Shown here: positions 50,971 to 63,323 of the stretch, in pieces | Position numbering within the stretch: position 1 is the stretch's first letter | Layout: every line of letters begins with the position of its first letter | Assembly (NCBI GenBank): GCA_013397795.1 | Contig: VZTJ01005972.1 | Location: 543,240-607,239, forward strand | DNA length: 64,000 nucleotides | Reading direction: 5' to 3' | From: Orthonyx spaldingii | Lineage: Eukaryota; Chordata; Aves; Passeriformes; Orthonychidae | The notes under the pieces: generated by a model | What the model saw: only the letters and a program-made list of their open reading frames with translations | What the model was told of the DNA's origin: nothing | Database searches by the model: none | Position numbers and translations under genes: made by a program

Positions 50971-52202
50971 TCCATGTTTACCTAACAGAAAAGAGAGAAA
51001 CTCCTTGAGGAGCAAACGTGAAACAAAACCCAGCATCCAGTCTCTCATTTCATTTACCACAATAAATTCTAGCCTAACATCTTACCCATGAGACAATTCC
51101 ACATTTCTTCAGGTAATATTTGGGTGCTTGGAAATTGCTCATTTTAGCTGAATCCATGTCCTACCTCTTATGTTATAGCTCAAGCTAGGAAATGTCAATT
51201 GCACATACCTCATTGGCCTATTTTTTGTGGCAAAGCTACAGGTGATTGATGCAGAATTTTACCAATAGCTGACACATTACAATCATTTAACATTTACTGT
51301 ATCTTTAGGCTGCTGCTGAGTTTAACGTGTTGACTGCTATGTTTGCTATGAAGCTGCTTGTGTCCAATTAGAATTCATGTTGAGAGGACAAAGTCTGACA
51401 GAGGACAATGGGTCAGCAGTTGGTATTCCTCAACAAATTTCAAAATGCTGAGCAGACGTAAGGCTGTACCACTGAACTGTCCCTTGTCAATACTGTGTAG
51501 TCGTACACAGTGATAGTAAACGACTGTGGTCCACTGTCTACACTGTAGACTTTTCTGAAGGGGACATTTTTCATCTCTCTGTTCTTCCTATGCTCTGAGC
51601 AGGTCAGGTGTGATCCTGGTCCAGTCCAAAATAAGCAAAGTTGCACTAGTCCTGCAGTAATCCTTCATCCTGAAATGATGAGGACAGTTAGACAGACACC
51701 AATGAGGACAGTTCATTGCAGCTATCTTAGATCATTACCTTGAGAATAGCTTTGTGTTCCTATTTCAACTCCCAAACTTCTGCTGAGCATACATCAGAAT
51801 AGCACTTTGACTCTTTTTATCTAGGAATGGTGTTTTTCACATTCCAGGCCAGACCAGATGTTGTTATTAATGTTGTTTGTACTAAGACTGGGAGTGGTCT
51901 TTATGAGACACAGCACAAAGTTGCAATTGTAAAGTCATAGAAGATGTACAAAATATTGCTGAATACAAAATGTCATTTGTAGCCCTTTGGGCTGCCAGGA
52001 GCCTCAAGAGATGATTGCAGCACATTATCCTGTGCTTGCAGAATTTTCACTTGAGGACAAATCAAAGCGATTCTTAGGTGTGGCCTTTGGTGTAAAGCGG
52101 TTTTATTCACTCTTTTAACAACATAACACACTTCCTTTGCATGTATGTTTTCACTGATGATTCCAGAATGCCTCTGAAGGGTGGCACTTGATACATTCAT
52201 GA
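50971..52202. other. non-coding single-copy DNA
   Basis: No recognised feature. Confidence 0.55.
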
Positions 52203-52310
52203 AATCATAGAAGCATAGAAAGGTTTCGGTTGGAAGGGAACTGTAAAGGTTATCTACTCCACACTCCATTGCAATGAGGAGGGTCATCTTCAACATTGGT
52301 TCTCATGTGT
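52203..52310 (-). mobile_element. short CR1 LINE fragment
   Basis: AATCATAGAAGCATAGAAAGG and TTTCGGTTGGAAGGGAACTG, then GCAATGAGGAGGGTCATCTTC, give only the extreme 3' end, about 105 bp. Confidence 0.85.
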
Positions 52311-55300
52311 CATGGCCAGACTCTGGTCAATTTTCTCTGTCTTGAGTTGCTCTAGTCAACATTATGATCCTTCCGAGATGAGTCTTATCCCTCTCAAGGA
52401 GTAAAAATTTGTACCATTACCAGCACTGTTCAACAAAGATTGGTAAGAATTCCAATATTCTCCATTAAAACTCAAACAGTAGCTGCAAGTCAAGAATAAA
52501 AAGGATATGCAGAGAAAGAAGTCAGGATAAAGTCTACAAGTTCCATGCTGAAAATGTGCTAGTGGGCTGTCTAGCCTGGAGTCAGCACGACTTGACAAGA
52601 ATTTGTTTACACAAAATTCTGTGCAGCAAGAAACAAGATTGACAAGAACATCTTGACCACACAGCTTAGTTAGAAAATCTGCAGTGCACTTTCTTTAGAG
52701 TCTCTTTTTCTGCTCTTAACTTCTGGATGGTGGAAAGGATTGAAGATCTACAACACAATTGTATTGTCACTACAAATACCAAGTATTATTAGCAATGAGT
52801 CTAACTCCGAACTCCCATGTTTGAAAGTCTGGGCTGTTTTTGTTCTCTCACTGTCCTTGACATATCTAAGTCTTTGTGCAGATTTGTTGAAGAATATAAA
52901 ATAAATTTGAAATCCAGGTTTCGTCCAGCTTGAAACTAACAGAACTGCAACTAATGAGATTTGGGAGATCCTTTTTTTCCAGAACACAGACAAATATTCA
53001 GCAGAGCAAAGCACATTTTTGTTATCAAAGCAAGGTAGTTTGGTCTATATGCCCATGTGTGTATGTCACTTGAAATTATAGGTGAGCCAAATTACCCATA
53101 AATAATCTTGCTGGTCAGTGAACCACAGGGGCTAGCATTTCCCAGATGCCATGGACATTTTCCTATCCACTTCACTTTCATTTTGTTTAAAATAAACTAC
53201 TTGACATCTGAAATGACTGAGGTTATTGAAGATGGAAAAACAAATACACTTTGAATGTAAAGTCCTGTGCCTATTCTTGTCATTCGTATCAGCCTGTAAA
53301 AGAACGTGTTTTGATTGATATAAACTATTATGACACACAGGAAAAAATGGTATTAGAAATCAAAGAAGGTAGATTGTTGCTGATTGTTCACCCATTACTC
53401 TAATATGTCCAGCAAACACATTGTCTTGATATAATACTTTTTAAGCTTGATGTAATTCTGCTGATATCAGTGTGAAATTTTTTGTTTCTGTGGCTGTTGA
53501 GTCAGGTCTTAATGAAATTGCAAAAGCTCCCCATTTGTTTAAAATATGCTCAGAAGCAAATCAAAGCAAGAGGCTTCCCTAAATCCTTTGCAAAAGACCT
53601 TATAAGCAGCATAGATGAAGTCAAAACTCTGCACAGCCACTTCCCGTTGTGGTCTCTAATAATAATATATTTGTGAATAATCCGTAATTAAATGAGAAGA
53701 GCATAACATTAATTATTTCACTAGATTGTTAATCAGCAGGGTATTCTATGCCCCCCTTTTCCTAGTAGCTAACCTGTCAGGGTCTAATAATTGTTGCCAT
53801 GAACGGGGGTGGGTTAAGGTCCCTGAGGAATGCCAATTCTCTTGTTCCATTAGTGAGAGCACATATAGATCATTTTCAGTACTAATCTAGGGCTAAAATC
53901 AATTATGTCTCTTGTATTTAAAAATTAAATTGACTCACCATGGGAGTAGGATAAAGGGAAAAAATACATTCCTCCTATTATGTGTAATTACAATTGTAAA
54001 ACATTTTCCTTCGAAATGTAATTGCTGCCTATAGAGACTAAAGCTGGAGAGCTTAAACTGTTTAGCTGACACATTCAGTTGTCTTTCAGGTTTTTCCTTT
54101 GGATTATTTAATGTGCTGAAACAGTCTTATGGACTTCTTGACTTCTGAAAGCTCTCAGAAACAGCTCAGGGTTTAAGAAAAACAAAAAGAAGACTGTACA
54201 ATGAATTAATTCTATCATCTTATTAAAAATGTGATGACAGTAATTTATTCTTATAGATATTCTTACTCCTTCAGGAAGAAAACTGATCAACTACCCATAG
54301 CCTAAGAGCTTCCATTTTCTCAAATACTGTATAGCTTGCTGCCTGTGTCTGGCTTTTCTTTTCATTATTGGGTTCTTATGAGACCTTCAAGAGTAGTTAA
54401 TCAAACCTATGTAATATGTATGACCTGCCACTCAGGGACAAGGCTTTGAAGGTCACCAGAGAGTGTAACATTGGTCCTTTCCACTGCTGGACAGGAACAC
54501 AGTGAAAATCATATTGTTCTACATAATGGTCATGCAAGATATTGCTCAGATACTCAAGTCTGGCATCAGGTTGCAATCCTACAACACTCTTTATCATCAG
54601 CTTTGGGTTTTCTGCAGTCTGTCTTCTCAGCCATTAGCAGCTGGTCTCTGCATTCACCAGTTACATATGCTACAGAATAAATTTTATATAGTATAAGAAA
54701 CTGCTGATGAGGAAACTTGTCTTCCTGTTTACAAATATATATAGATCTCTGAAAGAATCTTGAATAGCAACAGTACAGAAATAACCTGCATTGCTCGCCA
54801 TGCTAATCACATCCTGATCTTATAAAAGATTTGTACGATATCTGTACCTTTCCTAAACCAGTTGAAAACCAAGAATATGCTTTTGAGGCGAACAGTAACC
54901 CTATTTTCATGAACAATTTTCAAGCTCTCATCGTTATTTTGCAAGCTTTAGAACTCCTAGATGAATAAGATGAATTGTTTGCAGGAGTATACTCAATAAA
55001 TGCGTGTGTTTTACATTTTGTTTCTTATTGTATTATTCATCAAGCCTAGTTATATACATATTATGGATATAAATGTCTTTCTATACAGTTGCAAGGATGA
55101 TGGTTTCTGGACAGCTTATTATTCATGTAGTTTATTTGCCATGTTTAAAAGTAACCTCTGACCTGTGGATTCTATAACGATTGATTAGTCATTTATTAAG
55201 ACATCTAACAATCCATTACTCATCTCCTTAACTAATTTATAAATGTGCTTCTTATTTGATGCATGACTGCTATATTCAGAGTACATAAATAACTCAGGAA

Positions 55301-56292
55301 AAGCTTACTCCTGCAGTGTCCTAGCATTGATAAAGATTGTATCAATAACCAAGTACCAATCCAATGGGAATTTTAGTTCTAATTAATATTTAATATTAAA
55401 ACAATGAAAAATTCCACCTCTGTCCCTTGCAAGCCAACCAGACAACTTAATATAAATTGGTTTTAAATTATAGAAGTCCATCATTTCTATCACCCTTAGT
55501 GGAAATAAACACTAACCTTTGATTTGGGTGAAATTAAATCTCTGTTTTCCAGGTAGTGGCCAATTTTATTTCTTCACAAATTCTCTACACAGACACGGCA
55601 AGGTATTTACATTTTTCATAGCTGTGTGAAAAGGGTGAACTGAATCACAAGCATGCTGAAAATCCATGGGTGGTTTGACTTCAGCCTGGTTTAATAAACT
55701 CAATTTTTTGAGACTCATGAAGGATTAATGAACGTGAGATGGAAATGGTTGTGCCGGTGGGAAGCCAACAAACTTCTGGGCGATCATCTAATTTCTATTC
55801 TGTCTTTTCCTGTCTTATCTTACCTTATTCTGATTCGCCATGTAGTGCCTGAATCAGAAAACTGACTTTATGTATTTTTCTGAGTTTTATTCACACCGTG
55901 TCAGATAAAAAAAATTCCAGTACTTTTTTGTTAATTTCTATTTGATAAAAATATACCCATTCCCATGTAATTTTTCAGAGCAGAGTCCAAGAAGCAAGTC
56001 CTTGCACTTGAAGAAAAAGGGTGGTGGGTACTGGTTTTTCTGAGGTCATTATTTAAACTAGTACTTGAAGAAAGAGGTTATGAAGTATTGACCACTGCTC
56101 CCCTATAACGTGGGACAGACCTTGAGACATCCCAAAGGTAAAGATCAGAGCACTGAATTGCATTGTATATTGTGTGACAAGCCCACACAGGGGCCTGTGG
56201 TGGACTCACAGTTCTGATCTAACTGGAATGACTTTAAAAAATCGAGACAATGGAACACAACAGTGCAATCATTTATTTCAACTTAAAAGTAA
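52311..56292. other. non-coding single-copy DNA
   Basis: About 4 kb free of recognisable repeats. 53680-54020 stands out for clustered homeodomain-type cores. No exon is supported. Confidence 0.5.
53680..54020. promoter_or_regulatory. candidate conserved enhancer-like element
   Basis: Roughly nine TAAT/ATTA cores in 340 bp, among them CCGTAATTAAATG, CATTAATTATTTC, GTTAATCAGC, CTAATAATTGTTGCC and GTGTAATTACAATTG. The last two also contain SOX-like ATTGTT/ACAAT sites. There is no repeat similarity and no long frame. The role is inferred from composition only. Confidence 0.3.
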
Positions 56293-56570
56293 TTTGCAAG
56301 AGCATGAAGTGATAGAACAAGGGGGGATGCTTTCAAACTAACAGAGAGTAGGTTTAGATTGGATATCAGGAAGAAATTCTTCCCTGTGAGGGTGTGAGGC
56401 CCTGGCACAGGCTGCCCAGAGAAGCCGGTGCTGCCCCTGGATCCCTGGAAGTGTCCAAGGCTAAGTTGGACAGGGCTGGGACAGTGGAAGTTGTCCCTGT
56501 CCATGAAAGGGGTCAGAATTAGATGGCTTTAAATGTTCCTTCCAACCGAAGCCGTTCTATAATTTTATGA
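56293..56570 (+). mobile_element. CR1 LINE 3' end, sense strand
   Basis: GCATGAAGTGATAGAACAAG, AGATTGGATATCAGGAAGAA, CCTGGCACAGGCTGCCCAGA and TGTCCAAGGCTAAGTTGGAC end in GTTCTATAATTTTATGA. It starts at the same consensus point as the second part of the 14-kb copy, so both share that position as a breakpoint. Confidence 0.93.
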
Positions 56571-58344
56571 AGTATTCTGAATTTTCACAACTGGAAAGTG
56601 ACAGAAGTGTTTCAAAGCCAGGAGACATCAGAAAGCACCATCATTACTTGAAAAATCTACATTTTACACCAGCTAGATACTACAAGGCACAACAGAACTG
56701 CATTTCATGCTACATTATTTTGCTGACTGTGCAAATTAATGAGATACAGCTTCTTAAAAATCAGGAGGACCAGAGAAGAGCCCAAATAGAAAAAGGTAGT
56801 GAAAAGAGAGATATCCTCTCTTCCTTCACTCAGAGATGACCAGTCTATTTCAAGTCTGACCTAGCTGGGCTTGCAAGACAGTGGGGAATATTGCACTGCC
56901 TCCATATGCTCTACAGATAATCATCACTCTCCATTACTGTCAATATGCAGGTGCCAAAATAGATATTATGCAAATATAAGCTTTAGAAATGCAGGCAGGC
57001 AGATAGTAAGAGTATGACACTCTCTGTCAACAGGAAGTCGTTTTAGCACTCACACAGTTTAAACAATTATTTTAAATCCCTTCCTGCTATAACTGGTGTA
57101 TAGAGTAATGAAAGAGAATGAGTGAGTGTACCTGGGTGTTTTGCATGGATTATTTCTTTTTGCTCATCCTCACCATAGAAATAAGAAACAACATATTCCA
57201 GTGACATCTGACTCCTTCGCTATCTTTAAATGCTTCCTTGGACAATACATTATTGTGTTTGTAACATCTTCCCTGTGGTTCCCACAGCAGCTTCAAAAAC
57301 ATTGTGGTTTGTTGACAAAACAAATGAGCCTGAGACATTGTGATGAAGGACACTCTTCCCCAGAGTTTTCATCCAGAAAGGATCTCTGCAGTAGCCATAG
57401 ACGAGCTGTTTAAAGCAGAGGCAGAAGGAAGATAAGAAAGCTGGGCAATTTGATTGGCTGTACACAGGGACTCAGAATCTTATTTAACTGCAAAATATCT
57501 AATTGACCTTGAAGCTGAAACAACTTGTCAGGGGATGTGTTGCTTCAATTGCTCTGTCAGCTTCTCAGCTAGCTGTTTCTCCCTTTCAGATTCCATCTAA
57601 AAAACTCCAGGCTGGTGGAAGTGTGATAGCATCAAGCCAAGGCAAGGATTGCATACCCAGACAGGAGGAAAGTGTATTCACAGTACTTGCATTAATTTTT
57701 GTACGGCCTTTTATGTGAAATCTAGTGACAGCTACTGAATCAAAAGACATGCAAAACCTGAAAAGAAGGTTAAAAAAAATCTCAAAATGTCATGGTAAAA
57801 GGTGGTCCGGCCTAATGTGTATGGATTAAAATGAATAAGCAATTAATACAAAGACATTTATGGTTATGGAGCAATGCACAAAGCTAGATGTAAGTTCAGT
57901 TAACTTTGGGACAGTATCTGAACAGTTATTCACAATATACAATATACTACTGTGTTGATTATCTTGATTTCAAGGGATTTTTGTGATATTATTTATGTAT
58001 ATGGCTGCTGGATACTTCAGGTGACTCCTTTCATTCTTGGCAAAGTAGGAATATTCATATATCACTCCTGTGGTCTGAGTAGCCCACTCGTTTTAACACT
58101 CTGTAACGTTTCTTACCCTGGCCAAAGATTTTAACACAAGAAACTAAAAAATTTTCAAGATGTTCTCTTCCATGGCATTTTTATCTTCACTGATACAAGT
58201 TTCCTTAACTCTCTTTTCTGCTGAAATTATGTGTTGACCTACCTGTCAGAGATGTCAAGGATACATCATTTCTTCTTCTTCAGCAGCAGTCTCAGGAAGA
58301 TTGAGGAAGACTGTGTAGACCACTATCAGGGGCACCCACAGGAT
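56571..58344. other. non-coding single-copy DNA
   Basis: No recognised feature. Open frames are under 100 codons. Confidence 0.55.
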
Positions 58345-58430
58345 ATCTTCTCTAAACTAAACAACCTGAATCCCTTCAATCCCTCTGCTTAGGTCATTTT
58401 TCCAGACCTCCTCTGATGTCCCTTCCTAAT
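58345..58430 (-). mobile_element. probable old CR1 LINE fragment
   Basis: CTAAACTAAACAACCTGAATCC, TTAGGTCATTTTTCCAGACC and CCTCCTCTGATG follow the order of an old CR1 consensus upstream of its 3' end (AACAACCTCAATCCCT...TAGGTCATGTTTTCCAGACC). It is short and diverged. Confidence 0.5.
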
Positions 58431-59075
58431 TATGTTTTATGAATACCTAGACCACGCTTTTCTGGAACTGATATGTTCAAAACTGCGTAAGAGCCTGGAG
58501 ATAAAAGAAGACATCCTATCAATATTAATATTGTTTAATTTTGATCATTACAAAGTACCCTTATGACATAAAGAATTGATTAATCTGTTCCAGATAAGTT
58601 ATTTTATCCTGCCCCAAAACCAAGGAAGCTGCACAATGCCAAGCATTTCCTTCAACAGTAAAAACTAGTTTAACTTCACTAGCTTGAAATATAAAATCAA
58701 GTCCATCCAGTAAGATATTCCTTCAAATCTGTTTAATGTTTTTAAATGGCACAACCTCACAATAAAGTGTCAAATTGCCTCTAGTGATGGCAAAAAGGAT
58801 TCCGTGGACTTAGCCAACCTTCCAGTGTTTGAGCAGAGGTAAGTTGAGATTTTCCTTCAGTCACTGCATTTGTGGTTTTTTAGTGGTGTTACAGAGCAGT
58901 AGAAAATATCTGGACACTTCCATGCACCAAAACAAATTTTCTTCCCTAATCCCCATCATTTGGTTTTCTCTGATGTTTTTCCAAGAAACTCCAAGAGATG
59001 AAACTCGTATTGAAATTACTATATCTTAATTATTGCCATGCATCCTCTGAGACAGAATCCATTGTCTGAGTAACT
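58431..59075. other. non-coding single-copy DNA
   Basis: Nothing recognised. Confidence 0.55.
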
Positions 59076-59184
59076 TAGTCTAGTTGAAGGTGTCCTTGCC
59101 CATGCCAGTGGGGTTGTAATGAGATGATCTTTAATGAACCATCTAACCCAAGCTATTCTATGATTCTATGATTCTGGGACTATA
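59076..59184 (+). mobile_element. short CR1 LINE 3' end, sense strand
   Basis: TAGTCTAGTTGAAGGTGTCC and TGCCAGTGGGGTTGTAATGAG lead into a tail with TTCTATGATTCTATGATTCT, the best preserved CR1 terminal repeat in the window (three units). Confidence 0.9.
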
Positions 59185-61112
59185 TGATGATACTCTCAAC
59201 TGCAGCACATAAGAGGTAATTTGATTTACCACATATGGCAAGGAGTTAATCCCAGCTGAAGAACTTTAAATTTACTGATGTTAAGAACTGTATATAAGGT
59301 ATATGCAATAAGTATAAATTATAGAATGAAGATCCCTTAAACTGAAGCATCTTCAAACTTTTCAAAAGCCAGAGATGAAAGAAGATTCTGCTTCCTGAAG
59401 TAATTCTTCCCCAGTATTTTTGGTTGTTCCAAGGAAACAGCTATAAGATAACAGCTAATTAGCAAATTAATTTTGGTAAATAAAGTGGTTTGGTATTAGT
59501 GGCTAGTCACAATAACTCCCACTTAATAACATCATTGCTGTGACATGTCTTTGTATTAAATTCAGATAGCATCAATGGAAACATGATCATCTACTTTTTT
59601 CTCATTAAGGTAAATTGTGGAGGCAGTTGGGGTGCTATAGTCTCTGAAAGCTAGTACAGTTTTCTAGACTAAACAGGGTGTCTGCCCCTAATACTTACAT
59701 GATCTCTTTTTAAGCAGATATGAGAGACTGCACCTTATATAATGTTAAGAAAATTACTTTTGAGGGGAGACAATGCTTGTAGTGAAAGAGTAAGAAAACT
59801 TATTTCTCCACCTGAAAGTAGCTCAAGAGATTTCCTTTGGGATGTCTAACCACCTATCTCCAGATATGATGGTTCATGTTTCTGTTTTGAAAGTTTGATT
59901 GGTCAGAGATATGCAACAATATATGATTAATGACCTACAAGTTTAAAGTTATCTGATAGATTTTCACCCTTTAAAAATACATAGAAAGAAGAGAAAACAC
60001 TCTCCATTTCTATCCTGCCTTGCTCTAGTCTGGCAGCCAATGTCAGACCAGAAAGCATTTGCATTTGAAGAATATTCTTTCTTTGAAGGAGCTTTTATGG
60101 GGAGCTTTAACAGAATGTTAAATTGTTCATGGACTAGTGTGACCACTATTTCAGTAGTGTATATGTCTTATAAGAAATAAGCAACATGAGCATTGCATTT
60201 CTGAAAAACCCCCTTCAGAAGTAGAGCTTTACTATTCCAGTAGTGAAGTAGAAACCAGTGCTGACCATGGAGCATCACAGTTGCAGTCATGGGAATCAAA
60301 GCTTCTACTACAAGCCTGTGATCTTTTAAATACATAACTGCACTGCAGTGGGTACACTTTGCCTCTGAAAGCCACAGAGACCTTCTTCTAGGAAAGGTCT
60401 GCTGAGATTTCTGTGTGCAAATCAAAGCACAAATGTTATACAAAGAGACCAAGAGACTTTGGAAATATGAGCAGGAAACAGTGAAATGAGATTCAGCCTG
60501 GAAGAGTGGAAAAAAAACCTATCATCTAATGCCTCTGGAGAGAGGCGTGTAAAGAGGTAATCTGAGGCAGACATTTGGCAAATGGAAGATGTGATATTTA
60601 GGTAACAACAGTGCAGGAAACCTGTGGGGTGACAATGAGCCATTTCTCTGGTAGTAAAAGACAGGCAAAGGGAATAGCAGAGTGTGAATGTGCTTTTGGG
60701 GAGTCCTTCAAGGAAACATGACATCATGGCTCAGGGAGGAGGCACAAGTAGTGCCACTTTGCCATGTTGGAATTATAATGATCCAAAGGTATTATTACAA
60801 TAAAAAGAATCAGGACAAATAGTTATTTTAATAAAAAAAACCCCAAAAAATTATTGAAAAGCAGAAAGTGACTGGGGGAGTAGTGTCTGATCAGACAATC
60901 AAGAAGCAAGAGGGGGAATAATAATTGTCAGCACAGTGTGGGAAGCTGTTCATACTGTGAAGGAAGGAGAATTATTAAGGATGGTCTAGGGGGGTTAGAC
61001 AGGAGAAATAGAAGAAACTAAGCAGAGGAAAAAAAAAATTAGGCTGAATGAAGCAATTACCAGTTCTTAATAGAGAAGTCTATTAGACGAAGAAATGTTC
61101 TCCTAAGAGACA
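59185..61112. other. non-coding single-copy DNA
   Basis: No recognised feature. An A-rich run lies at about 60830-60852. Confidence 0.5.
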
Positions 61113-61235
61113 CAGCTGTAAGCTCATCAGTGCAGGCACCATGACTACTTATATGTTTGCACTGCACCCAGCACAGTTGGGATCCTGATCTTTATTTGAT
61201 CCTGTGGGTTCTGCAGCAATAGAAATAACAAACAG
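61113..61235 (+). mobile_element. ancient amniote repeat tail (L2/CR1-like)
   Basis: CTGTAAGCTCATCAGTGCAGG, then CACCATGACTACTTATATG, TTTGCACTGCACCCAGCACA, GTTGGGATCCTGATC and CAATAGAAATAACAAAC follow the order of a widespread sauropsid repeat 3' tail (TGTAAGCTC..GGGCAGGGACCATG..CAGCGCCTAGCACA..GGGGTCCTGATC..AATACAAATAATAA). It is old and diverged. I cannot settle which family it belongs to. Confidence 0.5.
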
Positions 61236-61926
61236 TAATAATTACATACTGTGGTACAGCCATAGAGGACATGCGCTGAGGCTGAGCTCTCCTCTTAGCT
61301 ACACTCAGCTGAGGTCAATGGAATTGTTTGGAAACAGGCTGGTGGTGTTAACAGGACAATTTGGCCTGGTTCATCTGTAAAATTAGAATATATGTGGTTT
61401 CTGCTCCAAAATCTACCTACTTATTCTTTGTTGTAGAGCCGTGCAGGTTGGACATTATTCAGTTAGACAAGGGGGAAAGTTTCATGCCCAAAGAACTCAT
61501 ATGGTAGGGTAGACTGGTAGATGTGCAGAGCCAGGGGATGGAATGTCAGCAAGTGTTCCTTCAGAGTAATAAAATTTCCTAGAAACTGCAAACCAGAAAT
61601 ATGCTCCTTCAGGACTAGGGGGGTACAGCCTTTCTTCCCCATCATTTACATTTCAAGTAAGATGTTGCTCAGAGTCTGATTCTTTCACCAACAGACAGGA
61701 AGGAATTTCGGGTTCAGATCCTGAGATAAGTCCTTTCACCCCTGAAGAAACGAGGATCCTAGAGACCATGAAGTCAAGGCACCCTGGCCATGCAGTAGCT
61801 TGGCAGCAGTGGGTTGGAGACATTTCTGTGTTAGGTTACATGGAGATGATAGCCTTCACTGACAAGAATATGGTACTTCTCTCTCTAGAGTGCTGCCTTG
61901 TTATTCTCTGGATGCATTATGATTGT

Positions 61927-61945
61927 TGTTATTATTATTATTGTT
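61927..61945. repeat. (ATT)n microsatellite, short
   Basis: About five trinucleotide units within TGTTATTATTATTATTGTTT. Confidence 0.7.
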
Positions 61946-63298
61946 TTAATGGCTTAAATCTATGAAGAACTTGGGCTTGTCAGAAAACTGAGCAATTGAT
62001 GAAATAGCGGTTGATGACAGCAGTCCAATTCCAATAATTTCCTGTCTTACTTTGCTGGTACTGGGGTGTACTTTAGCGAAATGATTGAAATAAGTGATGC
62101 ATTTTCTGTCAGATTTATCCCTGACTCTTGTGCATCTGAGAAAGACCGAGCAGTGGGTTTGGCAGATAAAGTGAAAAGCAAGTCAGGAACTACCATTATG
62201 AAATGCAGAAAGTCAATTTGAATGTCAACAGGAAAGGCAGGGGATGCAAGATTTAAAGAGCTCCACTTCGAGAAAATGAGGGCACCACATTGTGTATCCC
62301 TGACTAACTGTTCGTGTTTCAAGCTGTAGAAGAATGCTACGTTTAGATGCTTTTTTATTTCACATTGATTTTCGTTATTTTAGACTACAGGACAAACTTC
62401 TTGCTGATGCCACATAAGTCAGAAGCAAAGGCTGCACAAAACCATGAAATCTGTGAACATCCAAATTTTATTGCATAAGTTTTCTTATTTTATGGAAAAA
62501 ACCCCTGCATTCTGTCACTATTTGAGGGGAGAAAGTCCAGCAGCAATATAATGTTACATAATACTAAAATTTGTTTTTAAGGAGAACTTACTGGGCAGAA
62601 ATGAAAAGAGGATTATTATCTTAGTTTTTGAGATTTTAAAAGCAGTGAGATGAAGAGATGGAGAGATGAAATAACCTGCCTGGATTATACGAGCCATGGG
62701 ACGCCACTAAAACTTGGCTTCACTCTTTTTGATAAATCACCAGAAAGACAAGAAAAAGTAATGAACAACAAATGGCATTAAAATTGATCACTAAACCCAG
62801 TGAAGTTCTCTGTATCTCATTTAGCTCAAATAATGTTGGGATACTGGAGAGATGTATCATACATAATGATCTGCCTTAGGAGGAGGCAGCTGCATAGAGG
62901 TCATTGATTAAATGTGGTTTTTAGCATTAATGCTGAAACCAATACCAAAGTGACCACCTTCTTTCCTGACTCAGAGATAACTCTCTAGCTCCTGGTTTTC
63001 AAACCAGTTGCCCTGTGACCATAAATAGGTAGTTTATGTGGGTTTTTTTGTCTCTGCTTACCTGTATGTCCCACAAATACCCTTGTGCTGTGGTACTGCC
63101 ACTCAGTAACTTCCAAGCTCTAATTTTCTTCCTGACATCAGCCCTGTGTTTCCATCATTTCCTCTCACTGTCTGCACAAAACAGACACTGTTGAGGCATG
63201 ATTCATCCACATTTGTGATGTCTGTTTTAGGATGGGGTGAATCATGCTTGTTTCTTTCCATTGACTATAAAGGGAGACAAGGGTGACTAATCGAGATG

Positions 63299-63323
63299 TA
63301 GATGTCTGTAGTGCAGACATCTA
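63299..63323. repeat. perfect inverted repeat, 10-bp stem, 5-base loop
   Basis: TAGATGTCTG, then TAGTG, then CAGACATCTA. Pairing stops on both sides. Confidence 0.75.

Noticed and set aside
62641..62705. MIR-like SINE trace
   Set aside because: Only GAGATGAAATAACCTGCC resembles the MIR core. It is too short and diverged to list as a feature.
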